From Cheilinus undulatus (lineage: Eukaryota > Chordata > Actinopteri > Labriformes > Labridae): a DNA stretch of 64,000 nt. The stretch spans positions 13,702,275 through 13,766,274 of the forward strand of contig NC_054881.1 of assembly GCF_018320785.1 (NCBI RefSeq), read 5' to 3'. The position numbers and the translations under genes are program-made. The notes beneath the pieces are model-generated. The model did no database searches. It was given only the letters and a program-made list of their open reading frames with translations, and had not been told where the DNA came from. Shown piece after piece: positions 13,501-25,800 of this stretch. How positions within the stretch are numbered: position 1 is the stretch's first letter; every line of letters begins with the position of its first letter.

Positions 13501-16500
13501 CAAAAGCTGTATAGATACTGTGAGTGTTGCTGGTTTGACTGGTTAGAATAATGATCAGCTAGTATAAGCAATCAAAGTTAAATATGCAGAAGTTTCTTGA
13601 AAACATTCAAAAAGGAAGGAACAAGGAGGCACAAAAGAAAAAGAGAGCTGTCTCTTTCGAAAGCAGATGGCCTGTAGGAGTGGAACCACGACATTGTGGA
13701 AGCAGAGGTTACAGCCTGAGAGAGTAGGAGTGAATTAATAGGGCATGGCAGACGAGACAGCACTGTGGGTCAATACATGCTGAAATGAAAACACGCCCAC
13801 GACACAAAACACACAGGAAAATGCACTCCAGCACAGCTGCAGTATGGATAAAAGCTACTCTGCCCATTTTTTTCCGCCCCAACAATATTTTTTCATGTGC
13901 AATGTATTTTGTATTTAGCAAAGACGGCACAAAATAATGTTTGGAAAACTATGCCATGCATTTCTAACCAATTAACAAAAAGACAAGACCACAGCCATGT
14001 TTGTAGCTTTCAAGAAAACTTTCAGACAGCATGCCCCGGAAATCTTCTGATGTTACTTATTCACATACGTCCCTCACAACGTGAAGTTTTCCCTGCCTCA
14101 GGAAGCAAGACATAGCACTGCAGGCATCACACAGTATTAACAAAAGAGCGACAATTAAAAATACTGGTGAGCGAAAAAAACTATAAGTCAGGTTCCTTAC
14201 ACAAGACTGGTCACAGGATATTAATGCCATCACCTCTGCCTGCTCACTCACTTTAAATTTTCTGGAATATTACTTGCTGACACTGGCTCACCCAAGTCTT
14301 CGTGGTAATCTAACCATGGGTCCCGTATAAAAGTGGTTGAGTAGACTCGGGTGAATATTTCTGCTGTTTGTTTTTACATGTGCAGTTAAAAAATAAACAA
14401 ATAAATAAAGACGGACAATTTTTAAGAGATTTGTGCAGGTGTGAAAACACCATATGAATAGCTTGCAACTGTCTGTAGATTATTACTAAGCATACCAATG
14501 TAGATAAAGGCAATGTTGTAGGGCTGACAACCCTCCATTCAGTGTCTGTTAGTTGGTCGATAAGTTCTCAACAAATCAAAATCTCATTGGTCAGATAATC
14601 ACAGAGTGGGAGAGAGAGAAAGAAGGAGAGACGTTGAGAGACGATGCCACAGACAGACCTGGACCCCTAATAAAGACAGACTGTGCACCCACTGCAGCCA
14701 ACAGGTGGCAGAAACAGAGCTGCACTTTTAGAAATGTAATTTTTTTTAACCATAATTTTACCTTCTAATCTGTGAATACTTTTACTGAAAACTTTCCCTT
14801 TTAAAATCAATTTGTAAAGTTTAGCCTACTTTTTTATATATGATGATTATAATACATTTATCTGTTTTTCTGTAATTCCATTAAAATACATCATTTATGA
14901 TTTGTAAAATACTTCGACAATACAAACAAAGGTTTTACACACCAATAAAGTTTACTGAAATGAATTCATATGAATCAAGAGAGAGAAAGAGAGAGAGGCA
15001 GACAGATAACACTCACAGGGAATGAAAGAGAAGCATGGAGACGGAGGTAATCAAGGAAGAAAGAGGAGCAATGGCAGACAACCAAAAGGGACGCAGACTA
15101 ATAAGATGTTATTTTCTGACTGTTTCATAGCAAATACATCCTTAAGAACTTAAAAAAAACATTAACAACTCAACACAAATGAGTTGGAAGGTGCAAGGTT
15201 TTGTTTGTATTGAAGTGGCACCGTATCACCACTCTTCCCTTTGTCACAGCCTTGACCACCACTGTCTTACTACCCATCAGCAGAAACGTCTAGCTAGTCC
15301 CTTCTCATCAAAATGTACATGTTGATGTTAGAGTCTGTGAAAAAAGAGAGCAGAGGAGAGAGAAAGTGCTTCTCAACCTGGGGGTCAGGAACCCCTTGGG
15401 AGTCATAAGACTCTGAGAGGGGGTCGCCAGATTCCAAAAATCAAAGAATATTTTTATATGATTTCAAATTGTATATTTGACCCATTTTTTAGAAAAATAT
15501 CTGCATAAAATTGTTCAATTAAAATAAAATGGTAATTTGGTGGGATTTATGCTCAATCAAAGTAATATTTTAAAAATCCTTAAAATGTAAGTCTTCACAT
15601 GACTATTCTTGACTTTGCACGGCTGTGTTCAACTGTGCTTCAACTACCCTGAGGCACAGCTTCTGGCACATTGATTTTGAGGGTCACAGGCTGAAAAGTT
15701 CGAGAACCTTGTACAGGTACCGTACAGGTTTTTTGTCGAACTACCAACCAATTAGTTGAAAGTGTGGGTAATTCAGTTTGCCAAGTTTAAGTACTTTTTC
15801 AATAACCATCAGCAGCATAATAGAACTATACTCCATAGGTTAATGTGTGATAGAGACTGTTTTCTTCTGTGAATTTCTTGATCTGGGTTTGTTTCACAGA
15901 CTTTCTGGCTTTTAGCAATATTTTTTAAAGCACTTTTGTTGAATAATATATATTTTATTTACAAAACAGTCAACATTTATTCTCCCAATTCCATGGCTTG
16001 GATTTAGGAGTATTCTGATGTTTTGCCCTGAATAGTTTCCTTCTCCTCAAGCTCTGTAACTCTTTAGTTCCTTTGTCTTTTAAAAGCCCTGTAAAGCCAA
16101 CCTTAAATCCACCTCAGGCACAACTTACACAAACATGTGACCTTATGATGGTGCCTGAAGAACAGTTAAGTAACAACAACTTGTCTTGAGGGAGCTTCAA
16201 TTCCTGGACCAAATCCATCACAACAGTGGACGAAATATGTCATTCAAAACCATAAAGGTCAACGTCATGTTATAGGGGAAAAATCTGAGACAAGCAGTGT
16301 AAGAGAGTGTAACTCTGTTAGCAAATAATATACACCAAAAAGCATCAGATTAATATATTTTATATCACATGGACACCCTATTATTGTCAGACCATGTACT
16401 GACTGTGACTCCAGTCCTTACAGAAAAACATTTTAGACCTGTTGTCCTACGAAGTCACAGCAATAAAGTTTATTTCTTGTCTTACTTAAAGAAAGTACTT

Positions 16501-19500
16501 TTGAAGACTGCTGCACTAAAATGCTGCCCTCCTGGATAATTCACCAGCACTAATGGATGGCAACCCAATCTACTGCAGTCAGAGAGATTTCATTAAGGGT
16601 GAAAGTTAAGCTACCAGAGGAACTTCAGTGAGAGACACCACCTTCTTGTTGTAAGCCGCTGTCAGCCAATCAAGTCACAGATTTGATCCATCATGTTTCC
16701 AACAGAGTGGTAGTGCAACCTTGACCAGGATGAGTCATATTTGTATAATAAAATACATTAAGGAAAACTTTGGCAAAACAGCAGTGTAAGTGGGTCTGCT
16801 TCAACAGGAGAGATGGAACAATAATTTAGTACCAGCATCGCCTGTTTCTGTTCCTCTGCTGAGCATGTGATTGTCAGTGAACCGTTTCGTAACAGCACAC
16901 GAAAAATGTTCGTGAGAGATGGGGTGAAGACAGATTTTTAACAGGCAGCATTGTTTTCTCAAAGGCTTACAAAATGACAAGAGATACAATAAAATTCCAT
17001 CCAAGCGAGGCTGAGGTACAGCATGTGAGAGGACAGAACAGTGGATGGAAATTGGGTTTGCTGTGATCCTCATATATATCCTTTTACCTCAAAATTCTGA
17101 TCAGTTCATCCTAGGGTGCATGAGGATTTAGTGCCAAATTAATTCTGAAGCAAAGATGGGTTGTTTTTTTCACTGGGTAATGGTACGTCACAGAGAGGTT
17201 GATGTTTTTGGATAAGAACCAAGCAACAACCTGCAATATTAAAGAAAACAATATAAGAATGAAAAAAACATTAAACTTCATGCTGGCTATGAAAGCCAAG
17301 GAATCTTCATTAAACCCCCTTTATAAGAAATCTCTTTGACAGCAAAGGTAAACATGTTCAGTCTGTTTCAGAAGCTGTTTTTGTCTCAACAGCTCTTTTG
17401 TGTTTGTAGAAGCAGTGTGGAGGTTGCTTTTTTACATAACTCATTCATTATAATTATATCAAGGCTACAAGTTTTGCATAAATTTGGCACAGTTGCATCA
17501 TGGCTGAGTTGTTTTACAGATGGATGTTGTAGCTGTTTGCCAGGATGCTTAAGATCCGTCTCAACTCTTTTTCTGTTTCTAGAAAAAGAAACAAAAGTTA
17601 ATATTTAAATCATATAATGGTACCGATAGTTGTAATGAAAAAAAATTATGTTATTAAAAGCAAAAGAGTATCACATTTGTGAAAAAGACTGGTTCAGTTT
17701 CATTTATTGCTTTTCATGAATATTAAATTACTATTTTCCCCCCTCACTTGATAAAATATTGTTGAAGACATCATCCCAGATCATCCTTCTGATATACAGC
17801 AAGAGAAGACAGGGAGTCATGGCCATTTTAGACACTGTAAATATCACAGAATTAAACTATTTTATTCAAAATGATGTTTCTCACACCCTCTGCATCACCA
17901 CCAAATATACGGAGAGTTGAAGGCAGGTTATTCAGAGGTAAAGAGAAAGTCACAGAATGAATAACATCACAACACTAAAGTTAGCTTTCAAAGTTAGCTT
18001 CGTAGAAAGCTAACAGGTTTGCTGTCCAACCACGTGAGCTTCCAGCCAATAAAAATGTGAGATATCATCACAGCCAGTCATTATGTGCTACATCATCAGA
18101 AGGGCAGGCCCCGTACAGATCTGTCAGCTTGGACACATCTGGTACCTGCACCGGACCAAGACCACCTCTTTTGGTCTGACAAAGCATCAGCTCTTTGGAC
18201 CAGACCACAGTCCAAGGGCAGTTTCACACTTAATGTTCTGGTTCAGATCAAACTGAAACATCCGTAGCAAAAGACACAGGCATGTGAAAGACCCTTAAAT
18301 CACTATCGTTGTAACTTTGTTTGTAACTGCACTCAGACCAATGTTTGAACACTTGGCCATAAACATCTGAGATATGACTGTATGAATTTCACTTAACCTT
18401 AATTAAGTTACCCCTAATGAAATCAGGGGAGAGCTGAGCAAAAGTGGCAGCAAAACACAGTTTTAAGAACAAAATAAGTCAGGCTCATACACTATACATT
18501 AAAGTCAAAGCGAATGCAATGTTTCCCACTCATAAAAGATACCGTAGTTGTTTAAATCTGCATATAATTATCATCTCTGCAACTGGAAGACATCCACTAG
18601 CACTTCCTTCCAGTAAATGCACTGGTTAATGAGCTATTTATCCTGTTTGTTTTCAGCTCTTTTTCTGCAGCTTCTTGCAGCTAGCATTATCTTGTACTCC
18701 TGCTCTTATGGATGAAGGTACCTTATCACACATGCAGCTCAGCTGCTTTGATTATGGAACAAGGCGAGTGATATACCTGCGCATGATTATACAATCTACT
18801 GCTAATAAATGCTTCTGAAAGCACCAAAACAACAGAAAAATAAAATCAATGTAGAAAATCAGGCAGGGTGGGGCGGCTAACCCTTCTGCTCAAATGTCAT
18901 TCCATAGGAAACACCTGGATGTTTCTGTAAAATTCAAAGATGCTACCTCCAACTGTTTCTGAGATAGTGTATTCACAGGAACAGGCAGAGGGACAGACAG
19001 ATGCCAAATCCTGAAACATAATTCCTCTAGCCACAGCGGTCACCACACATAGCCATAGTACACTTCTCACACACTGGCCGACTCAGCTAACTGTATGACT
19101 TAGTGTGCTTTAGCTCATGGCAAAATTGTCCGGGTGAAGTACTTTAAGGTCAAAGGAAATCAAACCTTTGGTGCATGGGAAGTGTTAACATTACAGAGTG
19201 AAAGAGAGAGAGAGAGAAAGTAATTAAAGCAATGCAGCGTAATAAATGAAACTTTTTATGGCAGCAGTAAAAATTAATGAGATCCCTTGACAACAAAAGT
19301 ATTCGGTACTTTTGGAGCACAGGTTGTAATAAAAGGTTGATATCTAGACAGGACCCAATCGAAACGACAAATTCAACTATTGTGCTTGAGTAAATATTTA
19401 ATACTCTGAATGTATAAAATGAAGAGGCTCAGTTTCATTTTCATGTGTTTGCTTTTGAGTCACATTTCTAATGACCAAGCTACAAGTGTACAGAAATTCA

Positions 19501-22500
19501 GTGACAACTTTCCTTTTAATTCATTTTTTGCTACAGAAATTCAGTGACAACTTTCCTTGTAATTCATTTTTTGCTACAGAAATTCAGTGACAACTTTCCT
19601 TGTGTAATTCATTTTTTGCTACACCTTCCAAACTCACAATTTACAACCACAGCTGGGCTCCAGTTTGGGAAAAAAAAACTTTAAAATGTTGTAGCTACTT
19701 TTTCCCTGCAAAAATGCCACGCTTCTATTCGTCAGATGTCAAAGATGAACTTTAACATTTATTTGTTATTTTTTCTAGTTCCAAACATAACAGCAGCATC
19801 CACTTTGCAGATTCTGTCACATAAAAAAATGTTTGAAATGCTGTCCTACTTTGTTATTGTAACAGCAGCCCTGTCACCATGCTGTCACTCAGAATGATGC
19901 TGCGCTGCCATGTAGCTCTGAGGCTTCAGTCCTGATTCAAGGCAGATAACAACCCAGGGCCATAACTAAAGAAAAGGACACCAAGGTCAGGTCATCTTTT
20001 TTCATAAGGTGTGCTTTTACCACTCCAGAAATACACAAAGAAAACTCAGGAAGGAGTAAAGAATGCCACCCCAAAATATGTCTTCTATTTAATGACAAAA
20101 AAAAGAAGAGAAGGTCATACCAGGGTTTTGAATGTTTTTTCCTTTTCCTCTACCTCCCACTTCTTCTCATCCTGCTTTAAAAGACTGTGCTGCCTATTTG
20201 TCACATTTACATCTGAAAACCCTGTGCCCCACCAGCACCCAATAAGGGCCATACAGGGGACACTGTTGGTCTTTATGTGACAGTTAAAGCAGCAATTATC
20301 GGCAATAAGGAGCCCGGAAAGAGACTGCAGTTAATCAGTGTTCTGTAACGAAGACGTTTTAGAAAGTTGGGAAACTGCTGTGCATATGGGATTTAAAGTT
20401 TTCAACTGGGGCGGTTGCCAATTCATCCTATTTGATCCACGAGGGAACAAAAGAGCAGATTTGATGGGCACCACACAAGGTGAATTTCTTTTAATGGTCT
20501 TGCTTGTTATAAAACTTCCTGTGCCTCATCTTCTCCTGTGTAAGCTGCCAAAAGCAGTGGCATGGATCTCTGATCTCAGGACTAGATTAAATTTATTGTG
20601 TTCATTATATTCTCAGAGGAAGACACCATTATGTCAGATGCCAATACGCTGAACAGAACAGTATTATTTGATAGCTGCAAAGAAAAAAGGTCTGCAGGGA
20701 ATCAGTCTCTGGAAGACCCCACATTTCATATATCTAAAAGGCCTTAGCTTGTGTTTAATATTTAATCATCGGAAATGCTCAGTGCACTTTAATCATGACG
20801 ACAAGGAGCTTCCATCAATTACACACAATTATTGGCAGGTGTGTCCATCCTGAGGTTAGGGAGAGAGATAAAAGACACATGGATACAAATGTGGTCAATT
20901 CAGCTTGAAAAAGTATATCTATAAATCCACATGTTAAAACTCCAGTAAGGTGTATGTCTATTTTGATGCCCCTATGGACCAATAAGAACATTTTAACCCT
21001 TTGCTATTTACTCTTGTGTATGTGTGAAACATGTTTTTACTAGGGGTAAAAAGGATCAGCCTGGCTGAATACTGGGGCCAATGTTTGCCATTTCACCAAT
21101 AACCCCTATGGCAATTTTACTGATTAAAAATAAAACAAATCATTAATTAAAAGTGCATTATTGTGCTCCACTGTGACATGATGTCTTCTCCATGAGCTTA
21201 GTATTCATTCTCCACATTCTCATTTAATATAGGGCTGGGATTTCCAAAAGCTTCACAATGCAGAGCCTGCACTATGATAGGTATGGTGATACATGCTGAT
21301 TAGAGATAATGAACATGTCCTGCAACGGGTTCACTCCAGTTCTTTGCCATAGAGAATAGCAGCAAGGGGATAGTTTTAAGCAGTGGTTCCTAAATGGTGT
21401 GGCAAGTGTGCATTGGGAATTTGTATGACTATACATTACCTCTAATATTATACAACAACTAGAGACAATGGAACATGTGTTTGCATTGATTTTTTTGATA
21501 CTATCAAAGATTAGAATAATCAGTGTGACAACTGCATCGTTCTAAACACACATCATACAATTTATATTCATATTTCAGTCTGTTGTAAACTGTTTTAAAG
21601 TACTTTCAAAATAATCTAAATGTTTTTATTATTACTGTAATTGTAGCAATGGGTGCATAATTTAAGGAGGTGGTAAACTATTAAAACGAAAAGTCTGATT
21701 TGAAGAGTATTAAAATGTACAGTTTGAGTCAGAGCTAGATAAGACAAACTGTACGTAAGCATTGATAGCCTGTTAAGAAAAAAGAAAAGTTAGTTTAAAC
21801 ATTTCCTAATAGACCTGAATTGCTTTGCAATCATGACTTTCAGATGTATAAAGGACATATTTTCTGTGCATGTATTTTTATTTTATTTTTTTTCAAAATT
21901 AAACAAAAATGTGTAAAATCTCATCATGTCTCATTCTTGTGAGCCTAAATCTGATTACCTGTGTTGGGGGGGAGGGCATGACGAGGGCCACTGTCTTTTT
22001 CTTGTACTACAGAAGCCATCATTCTTAACGACACTAAGACGGAGCAGGTCTTAGTAGTACTGACTGTGTATTTATGGTAGCAGGAGTAAAAACCAGCGGT
22101 AGCTTCAACAGGCTTGTTTTATGTTGGCTGCTGGCTGCAGTGTTATCGCTATGATATCTTGCTCTCAGATTCGTTGCGTTGTCTGAGTATTTCCCTCTGG
22201 TGTGGCATAGCCTGCAAACAACTTGACTCCTGTCTAAGTTTGTACTGTTTTAGTGTTTCTGGGGCCAAAATAAGTCCACATATCTGCTATGAATGCTACA
22301 GAAGCCGCTCTGCTTAGTAGGCAATAGTGATCGACTCACTCAGACCCATAGACTGTAGAAAGAACTGGATAAAACCCTGTGTGACGTCAGCCGTTTGCTT
22401 ACAATAGGCGGACTCAAACAGCTCTTGAGACAAGTTTGGTTTTTTGAACCAGGCTGTAAACCAATTTATTTTTAATGTAAAAACCGGCTGTTTAATAGGT

Positions 22501-22768
22501 GTCCAGACAGGACTTCCAGTGTTCCTGCAGCCAGCCTCAAGTGGACAATCGCTATATTGCAATTTTTTGCACTTCCACATAGGCTTCATTTTTCAGGACC
22601 AGAGGTTGCCACTTGCTCAGACCTGAAGGCGTGATCTCGTTGTCTAACCAGAAGAGAAGAGGAAAGAATCAAATGCCTGCTGCCAGCTAGCGGTGTCTGC
22701 CGCCAACTGGCAGTCAGGGGTTAAAATTATAACATAAAACTATAGCAACAAAAAGTAAATTATTGTAA

Positions 22769-22814
<46 letters not shown>

Positions 22815-25800
22815 TATATCGATACAGTAACGCACTACAAAATATTGCAACATTTATGTGTATCAATATTTTCTAACACCCCTACCTCCTACAGAGCTTT
22901 AATGTCAGTCTAGCAAAGGTCAACAACTGGAATAGTTTGAAAACTTGAAAATATGAGAATTGAAAACATAGTGAGATAAAACTTATCAAAGACAAAGAAA
23001 GAAAAGACATTCTGGTTATGAAAACAGTCTCAAATTGCATACTATCAAGCATTCGTCTTTTTTCTCACACATACAACCAGCCATATAGCGTCCCAGCTTC
23101 CTTATGTCTCTTCCTAACAATGGCATTTCTTCAGCCTGAGTCAGTGGTGCTGTAATCACTGATAGATTTTTAGTGTGACTGCACGCAGGGTAGCAAAAGT
23201 CATAAACACAGAGGAAACAACTTGAGCCAATAGTTATGCATCAAAGCTTGTTGCCCCAGGATTAAACTTGACTATTTTCAGTTTGTTTATACAAGCACAG
23301 TTTTTTTGGGGGGGTTGTGTCTTTTTGGTTGTTTTTCTGTGTGTTTATTTGGTTTAATGGCAATAATAATAAGTGGAAAAGGTGCGCAAAAGTTGCTAGT
23401 GCCTGTACACATACAGTACCTCAGTAAAGTCACTGCCACAGTAAAATGTAAAGAACTGCAGGAGGGATTTGTAGAAGTGAAATATATACAGTAGATAAGC
23501 TACAGGTACCAAGGGAAATGAAAACATCAGGTCCCGACCCAGTTGGGGGCTTTGAATCAGTCTTGGGCAGAGAAAATCTTTTCCTGAGGGTGACAGAAGA
23601 ATTTAAACTTCTGGAAGAAGTCGAGCTCAGGGCAAAAGTTTGACCCAGTTCTGAAAGGGCACGCTATCAGAATGAACTCAGTGAGCACAAAAGTGGGAAG
23701 ATCATCCAGAACGTAACATTACAGATTAAAAAGATTTAATTTGACTGTTTTGGATTGCATGCCAGATGGGAGGGATCCTGAGCATTGGTTGACAGGGCCA
23801 CCAAAATCACTCAAATTTATCTACAGCAAAACACTTAGGCTGAACATTTGATGATTGAAGGGTTAAATATAAAACTGTTAGACCAATATGAAAGTAAAGA
23901 AGGGTGTTCAAGCCTTTTTTTGGAATAAAGCCCAGAGGGGGTTTTCATGCACCACGGTTCAAACCTAATTTAATCCAGCAACAACATAAACACCTCTCAT
24001 AAGCTGTCTTAGGCTACTTGGGGGGCTTCATAAACCCTGGATGAAACAAAGTGATTGTGTAGCTTCATTTGCTTAATGTCATCCATACATTATCCACATC
24101 GCTTATCCTGTTTGATCATGGGGGGTTTGGAGCTGATCCCAGCTGTCACTGGGTGAGAGGGGCGGGTACACCCTGGACTGATCACTGGTCAACCAAAGGG
24201 CTGATATATTGAGACAGACAACTAGGCACGCTAGCGCTCTCACCCACAAGCCATTAAGAGTCACAAATTAACCTAACAAGCATGTCTTTAGAGTGTGAGG
24301 GGAAGCTGGAAGACCTAGAGCCTTTCTCAAACTGCTTCCTCTTCACTCTGCCTCCAGTACAGCATAAACTCTGTACCAGAGTGAGAGTCAATGTACTGGA
24401 GTAACCTCTTTCCATAACCTCCTTCCATTAAGGTAGAGGGTTTAAACCGAGAAGCAGGCTTTGGGACAATCTTCCATCACTGCCACAGAAATTTGAACTT
24501 TATGTTAGGCGGACTCATTAAAATCACTCCACAGTAGGAGAAAAAATACATCTTAAACATATCATAATTTTAGTGTGGCGACTCTTCCATGAGTTCCTGC
24601 AAATGGAGAGGGAAGTGCAGGAGAGGGTGGGAGCAGTTTGAGAAAGGCCCCCAGTGAGAATAGAGAGAACAGTACTAACCACTGCACCACCATGCAGTCT
24701 TACTTAATCTAATTCTTTTTAATGCTCTTAATACTCTAAATGTTCTGGGGTTTCTTTGCTCTGTAAAGCCCTTTAAATTGATGTATGCAAGACTGGAGCT
24801 ATAAAAGTAAACTAGTATTGCCTTAACTTTTTTACAAAAATATCACACATTTGATTTTCTTGTAAGTCTTGAATCTGGTCGTATGCAAACTGTGTTTTGC
24901 AGTGACATCATTGTCATCCACAACCAATGGGAGCCGGTGTTTGTGTAAGCACATTAAATCACGTCATTCTTCAAAAAATGTTTGCGAACGTAGATCAGTC
25001 TGGAGCCGCTGAATGTCCACTCAAGAGATTGAAAAACTGTTCTGATCAGAGCTGCAGTCAGATCTCCGCACCTGTGTGTTTGTGTGCCTTGTCTGTGAAT
25101 TTATTCCAGGCTGACACGACAGGTGCGGCAAACTGTCACAGAAATTTTCAAAGTAAAAGCTCGATCAGTTTGTTCCTGTGGTGAGACTACCCATGTTTTT
25201 TCATACAGTACTTTTATTCTGAAGTGTTTCTTAAATAGTTCAGCGGTTATTGCGGTAACATACCAAGTTGCTTCAGTGTTTAACTTTCCTTTTGCTTCTA
25301 CTTGATGTAAATGGCGATCTCCATCTCCTTCTACATCTTTTTCTCTGCCCAAAGATTGTTGTTGGGTATTTCCACCAGATGCATGATGGGAAAAAATCTC
25401 AAAAGGAATCATATTCAGGTCTTGTAGTTAGTGACCACCATTCTTTGCAAAATCTTGGTTTGAGACTAAAAACTCCAAGGCTTGCTGACAAACTGTCTTC
25501 AGATGTGAGAGGGTCTCAGGTGTCAGTCTTTTTAGAGTCTTTTGAGTTTTAGCAGTCTACTGATGTAAGGCCAGCGTTAGTTGAACAGATGACTGAAGAG
25601 CAGGGTTCCTACACACTTTTAAGAATCAAATTTAAGACTTTTTAAGAGTTTTAATACCTAAAGTGAGAAAATTTAACACAATGTTTTGTGCAGCAAATGG
25701 TCAAAAACAAAAGCAATCTGAGTTTTCTTGATACACCAGGTAAAGCTGAGTTCTCTGAACTGTAAATAAAATGTCATCTACATAAGACAAATATTTTTTT

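Noticed and set aside
19201-19220. CRISPR-like or regulatory purine repeat
   Set aside because: Simple GA-rich tract in a vertebrate intron; no spacer structure.
20338-20652. 104-codon frame on the plus strand
   Set aside because: It begins with GTG rather than ATG and has no recognisable domain.
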